DNA from: CAYNHQ01 sp964397255
GTDB lineage: Bacteria > Bdellovibrionota_G > JALEGL01 > DATDPG01
Length of the DNA: 64,000 nt
NCBI GenBank assembly: GCA_964397255.1
Contig: CAYNHQ010000001.1
Span: 485,156 to 549,155, forward strand
Direction: 5' to 3'
The notes under the pieces are model-generated. The model was not told where the DNA came from. It saw nothing but the letters and a program-made list of their open reading frames with translations, and did not search any database. The position numbers and the translations under genes are program-made. The first letter of the stretch is position 1. Each line of letters begins with the position of its first letter. Shown here piece by piece: positions 27,029 to 35,748 of this stretch.

Positions 27029-27039
27029 TTTTTTCCCAA

Positions 27040-28329
27040 ATGTCGGCGACCAAGCAGATCTCTCCTTTGATCGACCTGACAAAGGGAATGACCGATACCG
27101 CATTTTTAATGACCCCCGACCGGAAAATCGAAGACTTCAACCGCCTTTTCGTGAAACTCCATGATGTGGACCGAGAAAAAATACAGTCGCTTCGTGGAAG
27201 TTTTTGCAGAGACTCCGTAAATCTTGAGATCTGTGAATCCAGCTGCGTGGTTCAACAGGTCATGGCCTCCGGGGCATCGGTTCGTTTTGATGAAGTAAAG
27301 GGGAAATCGCGTAACGGCGAGGAACTGAATCTGATTGTCTCTGGAATTCCCATCAAAGATGAGAGCGGGAAAGTAGTAAATATTCTCGAAATTCATCGGG
27401 ATGTGACCGACGAAGCCCATATTCATGACAAATATAAAGTTCTTCTGGATAAGGAAAAACGGGCGAAAGAGGAACTTGAGCGACTTGTAGACGAACGAAC
27501 AAAGGAATTACGCAAAGCAAACGAAGATCTCAAACGAGCTGAATCCCAACTCGTTCATTCAGAAAAAATGTCGTCTTTAGGACAAATGGTTGCTGGCATT
27601 GCGCACGAACTCAACAATCCCATTAATTTTATCGCGGGAAATGTCGATATTCTGGAAGATTATGCTTCCGAGCTCAAGCAGGCCTTTGGAGCAATCAGCG
27701 CTTTAGTGGCAACCAATTCCGAGCTTTCTAACAAACTAAAGGCGCTTAATGACGAACAGGAAATTGAGTTCAAACTCGACGACCTCGTCAAAATGGCGTC
27801 GAGCATCGAAAAGGGGAGTGAACGAGCGGCCGACATTATTCAGGGCCTTCGAACGTTTTCGCGACTGGATGAGGCGTCACTTAAAGAAACCGATCTTCAT
27901 CAAGATATTGATACAACATTGATGCTCCTTCAGAACGAATACAAAAATCGCGTCGAAATCGTGAAAGAATTCGGAAAACTTCCGCAAGTTCGGTGTTACG
28001 CAAGCCAGCTCAATCAAGTATTTATGAATTTGATTCACAATGCGATTCAGGCGATCGAAGGAAAAGGAACCATTTGGATTCGAACGAGAGAAGAAGGATC
28101 CAATGTGGTCATTGAGATTGCCGACACCGGGGGGGGAATCCCTCCAGAGCTTCAGAAAAAGATTTTTGATCCCTTTTTTACGACCAAAGCGGTTGGAAAG
28201 GGGACGGGTCTTGGCCTTTCGATCACCTACGGCATTATTGAACGGCACAAGGGGAAGATCGAGGTGGATTCCACAGTGGGAAAAGGAACGACGTTCCGCG
28301 TTATTATCCCTAGAAATGCGTCTGCCTAG
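27040..28329 (+). CDS. PAS-domain sensor histidine kinase with Cys-rich PAS
   Basis: A soluble 429-residue kinase with no membrane helix. A PAS domain (residues 15-130) holds three cysteines in SFCRDSVNLEICESSCVVQQ, which could bind a metal or sense redox state. A coiled coil (KRAKEELERLVDERTKELRK) leads to the HisKA box MVAGIAHELNNPINFIAGN. The ATPase domain has the N-box FMNLIHNAIQAIEGKG, G1 DTGGGIP, F-box FDPFFTTK and G2 GKGTGLGLS. It would autophosphorylate and pass phosphate to a receiver; the receiver-ATPase upstream and the GGEEF regulator downstream are both candidates in the same operon. Confidence 0.93.
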   Translation: MSATKQISPLIDLTKGMTDTAFLMTPDRKIEDFNRLFVKLHDVDREKIQSLRGSFCRDSVNLEICESSCVVQQVMASGASVRFDEVKGKSRNGEELNLIVSGIPIKDESGKVVNILEIHRDVTDEAHIHDKYKVLLDKEKRAKEELERLVDERTKELRKANEDLKRAESQLVHSEKMSSLGQMVAGIAHELNNPINFIAGNVDILEDYASELKQAFGAISALVATNSELSNKLKALNDEQEIEFKLDDLVKMASSIEKGSERAADIIQGLRTFSRLDEASLKETDLHQDIDTTLMLLQNEYKNRVEIVKEFGKLPQVRCYASQLNQVFMNLIHNAIQAIEGKGTIWIRTREEGSNVVIEIADTGGGIPPELQKKIFDPFFTTKAVGKGTGLGLSITYGIIERHKGKIEVDSTVGKGTTFRVIIPRNASA

Positions 28330-28372
28330 GGCGTGTGCTCCAGAGGATAATTTATGTTATGATAAGAAGTAA

Positions 28373-29800
28373 GTGACTGAAATTTATAAATTTATTTCAC
28401 TTCGACGCCTGATTGCTACCCTTTTGGTCCTGACGTTCCCGATGGGAATCTCGGCCGACACAGTAGCCAATCTATCATTTCAACCCATTTTCTATCCTGC
28501 CAAGAGTGCCGATCTTAACGGCGCGGCAAAAGAAGGACTTCAGAGAGTCTATAAACTTCTGCAAAACAATCCTAAAGCTAAATTGAAGCTCCAGGGGCAT
28601 GTGGCGACGGACGAGGCGGATGTCGCGGACCTTGCTACGAACCGAGCTAAAAGTGCCATGGATTACCTGTTAAAGTTAGGTCTTGCCGCTGAGCGCATTT
28701 CCGTGGTGCCCGGATCGGATGATTCGCAGACTTCAAGTGTCGCGCAGGAGAACCGGCGAGTCGAATTTGTTTTTTTTGAAGAGGGAAAGGAAAAAAGCGC
28801 GGAGTCCGGACTCGAAGAAATTGAAATCGTTTACTGGAATACGCTCTACCACTGTCTGTACCAAATTGCCGCACAGAAGGGATATTTTGAGCAGCAGGGA
28901 TTCAAACCAAAATTGATCGCCACAAACCATTCCTATTCCGATCAAGTGAAACACGCCTGCGGTTTGGAACCCTTTTTGGAAAGAGGAGCCGGAGTCTTCT
29001 CGGGTGCCGTTTGCGGAGGCTCGCCTCATGAAGCGATTGCGAAAGGCATCCCCATTGTCGTCATCGGGGGAATGCTTGCAGGCGGGTCATTCTTGGTTGC
29101 CAAAAAAGAGTTGGGAACGAAACTTCGTGCCGATTGGAAAAACTTCAAGGGGATCACGATTGGCCGCCCGCGCGGAACCATCCTTACGGCAATGGTGGTT
29201 TCCTACCAGCTTTCCAAGCATGGCATCGATCCGAAAAAAGATGTGAAGTGGAAGCTTTTCAATACGCATGAAGAAATACTAGAAGCGCTCGCGACGGGAA
29301 AAGTGGACGCCGCCGACACGTATGCCCCTCTCCATCTCACCGCGATCAAAAAATATAATTGTATGGTCGTATACAATACCGTCGAACTTTTTCCCTACCA
29401 TCCCTGTTGCCGGATTATAACGACGCAGGCGAAATTGAAAGCCGATCGCTCTAAATATGTCCGATTTTTGAAGGCCATCATTAACGCCCACCAATTCTTT
29501 GTTCAGCAACCGGCCAAGGCTATTGATATTGTGGCTCGGGCAACGGGTTACGCCCCCGATGAAGTTCGAGCAACGCTCACCGATCCTGCCTTTATGCTCA
29601 ATCCGGATCCCCTAAAAAATGGTTTTGTTAAATTTTGGCGTATGATGTTAGACACAGGATTTCTTGAGTCCAAAGCAGATGTGAACAAGTATATTGACAC
29701 CACCGTCTATGAAGATGCGCTCAAGGAGTTGCTTAAAGAACAGCCCCAAAATCCCTATTACGCCCATATGATGAAACAGTTTAAGGCGCAGAATACCTAA
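28373..29800 (+). CDS. OmpA-like domain fused to NMT1/TauA-type substrate-binding protein
   Basis: An exported protein of 475 residues. A signal peptide (LIATLLVLTFPMGISA) leads into an OmpA-like peptidoglycan-binding domain, residues about 35-135: YPAKSADLNGAAKEGL, LKLQGHVATDEADV, NRAKSAMDYL and QENRRVEFVFF. From about residue 145 it is a type-2 periplasmic binding protein of the NMT1/SsuA/TauA group (EIVYWNTLYHCLYQIAAQKG, GGMLAGGSFLVAKKELG, VDAADTYAPLHLTAIKK). The N-terminal OmpA module is an unusual arrangement and would tether a ligand-binding protein to the cell wall. No ABC transporter is adjacent; it sits between a kinase and a cyclase, suggesting a sensory role. The start is GTG. Confidence 0.85.
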   Translation: MTEIYKFISLRRLIATLLVLTFPMGISADTVANLSFQPIFYPAKSADLNGAAKEGLQRVYKLLQNNPKAKLKLQGHVATDEADVADLATNRAKSAMDYLLKLGLAAERISVVPGSDDSQTSSVAQENRRVEFVFFEEGKEKSAESGLEEIEIVYWNTLYHCLYQIAAQKGYFEQQGFKPKLIATNHSYSDQVKHACGLEPFLERGAGVFSGAVCGGSPHEAIAKGIPIVVIGGMLAGGSFLVAKKELGTKLRADWKNFKGITIGRPRGTILTAMVVSYQLSKHGIDPKKDVKWKLFNTHEEILEALATGKVDAADTYAPLHLTAIKKYNCMVVYNTVELFPYHPCCRIITTQAKLKADRSKYVRFLKAIINAHQFFVQQPAKAIDIVARATGYAPDEVRATLTDPAFMLNPDPLKNGFVKFWRMMLDTGFLESKADVNKYIDTTVYEDALKELLKEQPQNPYYAHMMKQFKAQNT

Positions 29801-30901
29801 ATGCCGGTGACGAGTGAAATGATGACGGACAATGCATCTAAATTGAAAGCGCTAATCGTAGACGATGAAGTCGACAATCTGGAGCTTTTAAGCCGTGTCT
29901 TACGAAAAGATTACGAGGTCTTTTCAGCCGAGTCGGGGGACAAAGCTCTCAAATTGATGGAAGACCATGATTTCTTCTTGATTCTAACTGACCAACGCAT
30001 GCCGAACATGTTAGGCACGGAATTTTTGGAAGAGACGATCAAACGTCATCCCGCCTCGATTCGGATTTTAATTACAGGCTATAGCGACATTGAAAGTGTG
30101 ATCGACGCGATTAATAAAGGCGCGGTTCATCGTTACATCAAAAAGCCATGGAAGAAAGAAGAACTCCGTCGTGAAATTGAAATGAGCGTTCAAGTTCAAA
30201 AATTGGAGCTGGAGAATCAGAAACTCGTAGTCGACCTCAAAGAGGCAAACACGCGCCTCAAAGAGCATGAACAGCTTTTGCAAAAAGACTTGGATGACCG
30301 GACACGTCAACTTCTCGAGATGAATCAGGAGTTGCATAAGGCGAATGAGACACTCAAGGGCCTCTCGGTGAAAGATGGATTGACAGGTTTGTACAACCAT
30401 CGTGGGATGCAAGAGCGCTTGGCGGAAGAAGTGGCCCGTGCCCGCCGTCAAAAAGAAACCCTTAGCGTCATCTTTTTCGATGTCGACAATTTTAAGAAAT
30501 ATAACGACACACACGGGCACCCCGCGGGGGATGTTCTCTTAAAGACCATTGGCCAGCTCCTCACCGAGCCTGCAAAGGGGGAAAAGGGAGAAGTCTCATT
30601 CTTACGAGGTTCGGACATTGTGGCACGTTATGGAGGCGAAGAGTTTGTCATTCTTCTTCCTGAAACACCCATTGAAGGGGGAAAAATTCTGGCGGAACGA
30701 ATACGGAAAAAAATTGAAAGTCATCCATTCGCCCATGCCGCCACCCAACCACTCGGAAAAGTCACGGTTTCTGTCGGTGTGGCGAACTTCCCTGAAGATG
30801 CCACAGAAGCGGGAGATTTAATGAATAAGGCCGACCAGGCGATGTATGTTGCCAAACGGAGCGGACGTAACCAGGTCAGGCTTTTCCGCGAAATCGGTTA
30901 G
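29801..30901 (+). CDS. Response regulator with diguanylate cyclase (GGEEF) output
   Basis: The receiver domain (residues 15-130) has the acidic pair in IVDDEVDN, the phospho-acceptor aspartate in LILTDQRMPNM and the conserved lysine in YIKKPWKKEEL. A long coiled coil (residues 135-185) links it to a GGDEF domain with the active-site variant GGEEF in ARYGGEEFVILLPE. An RxxD inhibitory site (RGSD) lies five residues before GGEEF, so product inhibition by c-di-GMP is expected. It makes c-di-GMP from two GTP. The ATG follows the previous stop directly; ATGs at 29819 and 29822 are alternative starts. Confidence 0.94.
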   Translation: MPVTSEMMTDNASKLKALIVDDEVDNLELLSRVLRKDYEVFSAESGDKALKLMEDHDFFLILTDQRMPNMLGTEFLEETIKRHPASIRILITGYSDIESVIDAINKGAVHRYIKKPWKKEELRREIEMSVQVQKLELENQKLVVDLKEANTRLKEHEQLLQKDLDDRTRQLLEMNQELHKANETLKGLSVKDGLTGLYNHRGMQERLAEEVARARRQKETLSVIFFDVDNFKKYNDTHGHPAGDVLLKTIGQLLTEPAKGEKGEVSFLRGSDIVARYGGEEFVILLPETPIEGGKILAERIRKKIESHPFAHAATQPLGKVTVSVGVANFPEDATEAGDLMNKADQAMYVAKRSGRNQVRLFREIG

Positions 30902-30902
30902 T

Positions 30903-31868
30903 TTGGTCTCCGTTCTTTTCCTCGCTACACAAATCGCTCTTGCTTCAATTCCCTATCGGGGGATTTCCATCGGTATCGACACCGGATGGACGAAGACTAA
31001 GACTCAAGAGACGCTTGGGGAAATTAAGCGACTCGGCGCAAATACTGTTTTATTGAAAGTTTCGGAGGAACAAAGAGACTGGCAATCTTCCACGGTCGCG
31101 CCCAACCCTGAAATTTCGCTTTCGTTAACGCAGTTAGAGGAAACCGTGGGTTCTATCCATGCACTGAGTTTGAAAATGGTTCTGTTTCCCATCGTATTGA
31201 TTCAAAAGCCTCGCACGATTAAAGACTGGCGAGGAATGATCGAACCCAACGATATTCGAGAGTGGTTCCACTCTTATCGAGAAATGATTCTCAAATATGG
31301 ACGGTTGGCGGAGAAAATGGGGGTTGAAATGCTATCCGTCGGATCGGAACTCGTATCCATGGAGCGATATGTGGGGGAGTGGAAAGAAACGATCCAAGCG
31401 TTACGTTCAATTTATCACGGCCAGCTGATTTATTCGGCCAACTGGGATCATCTGGAAAATAGCGAAGCCTGGAAAGAGCTCGATGCCATCGGCTGCAGCG
31501 CCTATTTTGAGTTAGCGAAAAAGGGGGAACGCCCGACATTCGAGGAAATGAAAGAGCGCTGGAAAGATATTCGACCCCACCTGTTGGAGTGGAGCAAAAC
31601 GATTGGAAGACCGTTCCTTTTGGTCGAGGTAGGGGTCCCCAACCGAGAGAATGCACTTTCCAATCCATGGGATTACACAGCGAGAGGTACATCCGACCCT
31701 TTGCTTCAGGCCGATGCCTATCGAGCGCTCCTCGATGTTTGGAAGGAGCCTCCTACACCCACGGGCATCCTTTTTTATGAATGGGGTGCAAACGGGGGAG
31801 GAAGGTCCTATTCCCCAAAAGGCACTCCTGCGGAAGAAATTTTGCGGGCCTGGTTTTTGTCCAGGTAG
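30903..31868 (+). CDS. Secreted GH113-like TIM-barrel glycoside hydrolase
   Basis: Signal peptide (MVSVLFLATQIALA from a TTG at 30903, one base after the previous stop) followed by a TIM barrel of the GH113 / glycoside-hydrolase-like type: GISIGIDTGWTKTKT, LGANTVLLKVS, the acid/base candidate in MLSVGSELVSMERYV and the nucleophile candidate in PFLLVEVGVPNREN. GH113 enzymes cleave beta-mannans; proteins this divergent may act on other glycans. An ATG at 30846 would place extra residues inside the cyclase gene and mask the signal peptide, so it is rejected. Its position in a signalling operon suggests c-di-GMP-linked remodelling of extracellular polysaccharide, which is inference. Confidence 0.75.
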   Translation: MVSVLFLATQIALASIPYRGISIGIDTGWTKTKTQETLGEIKRLGANTVLLKVSEEQRDWQSSTVAPNPEISLSLTQLEETVGSIHALSLKMVLFPIVLIQKPRTIKDWRGMIEPNDIREWFHSYREMILKYGRLAEKMGVEMLSVGSELVSMERYVGEWKETIQALRSIYHGQLIYSANWDHLENSEAWKELDAIGCSAYFELAKKGERPTFEEMKERWKDIRPHLLEWSKTIGRPFLLVEVGVPNRENALSNPWDYTARGTSDPLLQADAYRALLDVWKEPPTPTGILFYEWGANGGGRSYSPKGTPAEEILRAWFLSR

Positions 31869-31877
31869 AATCGAGCA

Positions 31878-32549
31878 GTGCAGATTCAAAGGATAAGGGA
31901 AAGGGGTGCCATTCTTCTTACCGTCATTATTCTTTTGACGATCGTGACCATCATCGGAGTCGGAATGATCAATACGATGACGGTTTCCGAAAAAGAAGTG
32001 GGTTCTTACCGAAATCGTGTGAGCCTTGAATACATAGCCGAGACCGGCCTTACGGCTGCGATTCTTAAGTTGAAAGCGGTAGCGGCGGGAACAGATCCAA
32101 CGATCGATTGGCTAAACGGAATTGGGAAAATGTGCGCACCCGATACCGGAATGGTTGTATGCGTGACGGATAACTGCGGTGCCGGCACTGTTGGAGTCGG
32201 TGGGCCAGAGTGTCCGCCATTCACAAAATGTTGTTCTTCGGAGCCTGCATGCCCCGAAGGTCAGCCGGATGATTCAGATATGGGCGCAAGCACTCAAAAT
32301 GTAATGTGCAATTTTTTGGGAAGCAGTTTCAAAGGCGGCCGGGTCATTTTAATCCGAAAGGGAATTTACGCCGATACTGCGAACACGCCTCCCTACTACG
32401 AGCAGTTTTTGATCAATATCGAAGCCTATGGTCCCAATTCAACGCGGAGGATCCTTCAGGTTGGCTTGCTCATGCAGTATTCGAACCCCGTGAATCCTCC
32501 GAACTACGGGCCCGTGACGCTGGTTTCACGCCGGTGGCTGAATGATTGA
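31878..32549 (+). CDS. PilX-like type IV pilus assembly protein
   Basis: The N-terminus RERGAILLTVIILLTIVTII matches the PilX_N family: a class III-like signal with arginine-glycine, then a long hydrophobic helix lacking the usual Glu5. EYIAETGLTAAILKLK continues the N-terminal helix. The C-terminal half has eight cysteines (for example CVTDNCGAGT and TKCCSSEPACPEG), probably disulfide-bonded outside the cell. Such minor pilins prime pilus assembly and can bind surfaces or DNA. The start is GTG at 31878. It ends the signalling operon and converges, with a one-base gap, on the FimT-like gene. Confidence 0.8.
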   Translation: MQIQRIRERGAILLTVIILLTIVTIIGVGMINTMTVSEKEVGSYRNRVSLEYIAETGLTAAILKLKAVAAGTDPTIDWLNGIGKMCAPDTGMVVCVTDNCGAGTVGVGGPECPPFTKCCSSEPACPEGQPDDSDMGASTQNVMCNFLGSSFKGGRVILIRKGIYADTANTPPYYEQFLINIEAYGPNSTRRILQVGLLMQYSNPVNPPNYGPVTLVSRRWLND

Positions 32550-32550
32550 A

Positions 32551-33183
32551 TTATTCGCAGTATAAAGGCTGCTTCAGCTTTTGAAGAACGGTGCCTGTGG
32601 GAGCTGGGCCCACGCCCGCCGTGACTCTTCCTATACCTGTTTTCCCAACAGGGGTGACATCAATTCGCCCCAGGGCAATCTCCAATTCCACCTCACGGGA
32701 CTTACTTCCGGAAGCGAGTTTATTCGAGCTTAAAATCAATTCGAGAACGGTGGCCGCATTGGAATAAGCTCCGTTGTTTCGGAAATCCATTCTTCCATTT
32801 GCCATAAAGAATAAAGTATAGGGGCTGTTCAACCAAGTCGACGCAGTCGATGAGCCCGAGCATGAGGGAATGGATATGCTTTCGTCCAACGCCAACTGAT
32901 CCACCAAAGGTTCCCCCGCTTCAGGGCAAAGGAGATTGCCGTTGAGGTCTTGATAAAAAGAGAAACGTACGGGGCTAGAGGAGCGATCAATGACCAGACA
33001 GTAACTTTCTTGTCGATTTTTTGCTCGTTCCTGCATCGAGACAAGAAAGTTCCTGAGTTTGAAAGCCTGATCGTTAAGCCTTTGTCGGGGTAAATAGCCG
33101 GTCATGTAGATCACTCCGGCAAAGAGGAGAATGGAGGTAATCAGAATACCCACCATCATTTCGACTAACGTCACTCCTCTCAT
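32551..33183 (-). CDS. FimT/GspH-type minor prepilin
   Basis: A 210-residue prepilin. The leader is only MRG, followed by the methylated-Phe-type sequence G|VTLVEMMVGILITSILL with Glu5, cut by prepilin peptidase and inserted in the inner membrane. The remainder follows the GspH/FimT pattern: RQRLNDQAFKLRNFLVSMQERAKNRQE, then CLVIDRSS and SFYQDLNGN. Its start overlaps the PilW-like stop as ATGA, so the two minor pilins are translationally coupled. With the convergent PilX-like gene it makes a three-gene minor pilin set. Confidence 0.88.
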   Translation of the reverse strand: MRGVTLVEMMVGILITSILLFAGVIYMTGYLPRQRLNDQAFKLRNFLVSMQERAKNRQESYCLVIDRSSSPVRFSFYQDLNGNLLCPEAGEPLVDQLALDESISIPSCSGSSTASTWLNSPYTLFFMANGRMDFRNNGAYSNAATVLELILSSNKLASGSKSREVELEIALGRIDVTPVGKTGIGRVTAGVGPAPTGTVLQKLKQPLYCE

Positions 33184-35720
33184 AAGTCCAGTCCTCCCAG
33201 CCTTCGCTTCACACAGTTTTCCCAGCTGTCGAGGCCGGCGCCGCCGACAGGCAATTTCCGACAGTTCAGGGGCGAATGATTTGGAAGAACGAGAAGGTTT
33301 GACGAAGTATTGTATGAGTTGTGCGGAAAAAGTTCTCCCACCTGGGGGATTCCATTGGGCTGTGGATTTGTAACCGTCACCCTCGTTTGATTCATGGCCG
33401 AAGCCGTAGAAGTAACCAGACGAAGGGTTGAACTTGAAAGGGTCGAAATCGTTTCATGAGTAAATCGATTCAGTGTGGCGTTTGCAGGACCTCCCGGTTG
33501 ATTCACATGCGCGAAATAAATTTCAGCATGGTCCGTAACCGCAGGATTAATCGCAAAACCAACGATTCCATTTAAAGTCCAGCTGGTATATCCGGCCCCC
33601 TGGCTAATGTGGTCTTGATCAACCAGCAATTCTGAGGGAACGCTTGTAAAATCGGGCCACGCTAAAAGCGGAGGTGCCGCAATGTAATTTCTGCTGTTGA
33701 ACGTCCGAAATTTTTCAATGAGGCCCTCTGTTTGTTTCAAAAAATTCGTTCGGCCTGAAATATAGAGGTCGCCATTCGGATGGACCTCCATTCCCGTACA
33801 ACTTCCAAAAAACTCGTTCGACGTATTTCGACTTGTCATTTCCCAATCTTGATCCGTTGGTACAATTGGGTCTGAAACCAGTGTCAGCGAGTTCGGATCT
33901 CCTACTTGGATGGTTCCATACATCCCATTCCAATTGTTTGTCGCCTGGGTGTTGTCATATTTAAAGTCAAAGCAGTTATAAAGATGATCCCCCGCCGCAT
34001 TGAGTGCTAAACCGCTCATAATGCGCCCCAGCATATTATCCGCCTGACCATTTGAAAGGGAGTTGACATAGTTGTCCTGAATAACCGTGTATGCGGTATC
34101 GATATGATCTGTAAGATCCGTTCGATAGATGGTCGCACGATTGTGCGAGTCGGTTAATATCACATCATCCGTGCGCGTGTATGAAGACCAATAAAGATGA
34201 TTTCCGGAAATAGCCAGATTCATTGTATCGGCAAAATAGTAAAAATGGCTCGGGTCGAATCCAGAAGGCACGCCATGCTCGTTCCCCATAAATGTGATGC
34301 GAGGAGTCGCAGTCACGTCGATAGGCGCACCTGCTATTCCTCCCTGTCTGGGAACTAAAACGAAAGCCGCCCGCCGCGTACCTGTATCCTTCAAATAGCC
34401 GCCTAAGATCAGCCCCAAATTCGCAATCACGGCTTTCGATGGAATAAAATAATAGCTGGACGGCATTCCCGTTGACGTGTCGGTTTGATTTCGAAGATCG
34501 ATCTCCGCTTGTTCCGTTAAATCCGGAAGGCCGTAAACTTTAACCGATCCCGTTGACGTCTCTGTCGGGTTTGCCCAATGAATCAATGGGAGGTAAAGCC
34601 TCGCATTTCCCGCGGAAGTATCTATGGCCGGCTGTCCGACACCTAATCCATTAAACGAGACAAGATTTGGCGTTAGCAGATTCTTGTCGGTGGGCTTGGG
34701 ATCCACATAGGTGGAACTCTGATTTCTGAAATTTACTTTCATTTTCACGGGGACGTTCTTCATCATTTTTTTTCCGTAATTATCTCGTGTTTCTACAATG
34801 CCCCCGATATTCAAATTAACCGCGCTAACTTTTGCCCAATCCAGCGTGGAACTGTAGGAGGTTTCTGCGCCATTTACGTCAAAAGAAATACTCAGAGTGA
34901 TGGCGGGTATGGAGCTAACAGTGTTGAGAACGACTCCCGGAGTATAGTTATAAATATAACCATAAGTCCACGCCGGCTGGCCCGTCGCCGCGGTCGGATA
35001 AAGCAATTGAATAGTTCTTTGGATGATGGGCCTGCCCACCAATGTATTGGGAGGAATGTATCGGGTAACGGGCGGATCCACGATCGTGGGGTAAACATTT
35101 CCCCAATACCCTAAATCGTACAAGCCGTCGGCTTTTCCCGATCCATTGGTATGACAGGGGCTCGTGCCGTTTGAAATGGCGGTAAGGATGTTGATTCCGG
35201 GCGACCATAATAGAACCTGGTCTAAGTTCGGGTAACTACTTGCATACAACGGGACTTCGGAAGGTGGCCCTACCGAAATTGGCGGATTGATGGGTGAACA
35301 ATAAACGGTCCATGGGTAAGGATCGAGAGGCAAAAGAGAAAAAGGAGTCGTTCCCACGTCCGCTGGTGTAGTTGAGGGCACGGGCCAGAAACCCTGGTCT
35401 AGTAGATACCCGATGGAGGTTCGAAAGGAAGCCATTGCAAAATCGGGAACCCAATAAGTAAGAACATCGTTGTTATTCGTATCTTTTGTAACTGTGATTG
35501 CCGCAAATCCTGATTTGAGCATACTGAGGTCAATCTGTTGGAGATCCCGCCGAAGTCCATCTAAGCCGGATGCGGCCGTTCCCTGGAACTGCACAAGATC
35601 TTTTTGGCTGACCTGCATAAAAAGATTGCTTACCAAGAACTTATAGGCAAACGCACCCAGGAGGCCGGAAAGAGCCACACCGATTAAAAGCTCTATGTAA
35701 GAAAACCCACGAGAGCGCAC
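33180..35720 (-). CDS. PilW-like prepilin with very large C-terminal propeller-like region
   Basis: The N-terminus is a prepilin signal (RSRG|FSYIELLIGVALSG, with Glu5 of the mature form) and the first 200 residues resemble PilW. PilW proteins are usually 200-400 residues; this one has 846. From about residue 480 the sequence looks like a repeated beta-propeller, with motifs such as MSGLALNAAGDHLYN, GMEVHPNGDLYISGRTN and IVGFAINPAVTDHAEIY. This is reminiscent of PilY1-type tip adhesins, but here they would be fused to the pilin itself. The start is GTG. It is only 28 bases from the divergent spermidine-synthase gene. Tip adhesin is the working hypothesis. Confidence 0.82.
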   Translation of the reverse strand: MRSRGFSYIELLIGVALSGLLGAFAYKFLVSNLFMQVSQKDLVQFQGTAASGLDGLRRDLQQIDLSMLKSGFAAITVTKDTNNNDVLTYWVPDFAMASFRTSIGYLLDQGFWPVPSTTPADVGTTPFSLLPLDPYPWTVYCSPINPPISVGPPSEVPLYASSYPNLDQVLLWSPGINILTAISNGTSPCHTNGSGKADGLYDLGYWGNVYPTIVDPPVTRYIPPNTLVGRPIIQRTIQLLYPTAATGQPAWTYGYIYNYTPGVVLNTVSSIPAITLSISFDVNGAETSYSSTLDWAKVSAVNLNIGGIVETRDNYGKKMMKNVPVKMKVNFRNQSSTYVDPKPTDKNLLTPNLVSFNGLGVGQPAIDTSAGNARLYLPLIHWANPTETSTGSVKVYGLPDLTEQAEIDLRNQTDTSTGMPSSYYFIPSKAVIANLGLILGGYLKDTGTRRAAFVLVPRQGGIAGAPIDVTATPRITFMGNEHGVPSGFDPSHFYYFADTMNLAISGNHLYWSSYTRTDDVILTDSHNRATIYRTDLTDHIDTAYTVIQDNYVNSLSNGQADNMLGRIMSGLALNAAGDHLYNCFDFKYDNTQATNNWNGMYGTIQVGDPNSLTLVSDPIVPTDQDWEMTSRNTSNEFFGSCTGMEVHPNGDLYISGRTNFLKQTEGLIEKFRTFNSRNYIAAPPLLAWPDFTSVPSELLVDQDHISQGAGYTSWTLNGIVGFAINPAVTDHAEIYFAHVNQPGGPANATLNRFTHETISTLSSSTLRLVTSTASAMNQTRVTVTNPQPNGIPQVGELFPHNSYNTSSNLLVLPNHSPLNCRKLPVGGAGLDSWENCVKRRLGGLDL

Positions 35721-35748
35721 AAAGTGATGTTATCTGAGTAGATAGGAT

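Noticed and set aside
33131..33373. Plus-strand open frame across the pilin gene junction
   Set aside because: It is antisense to the coupled FimT/PilW junction and has no family features.
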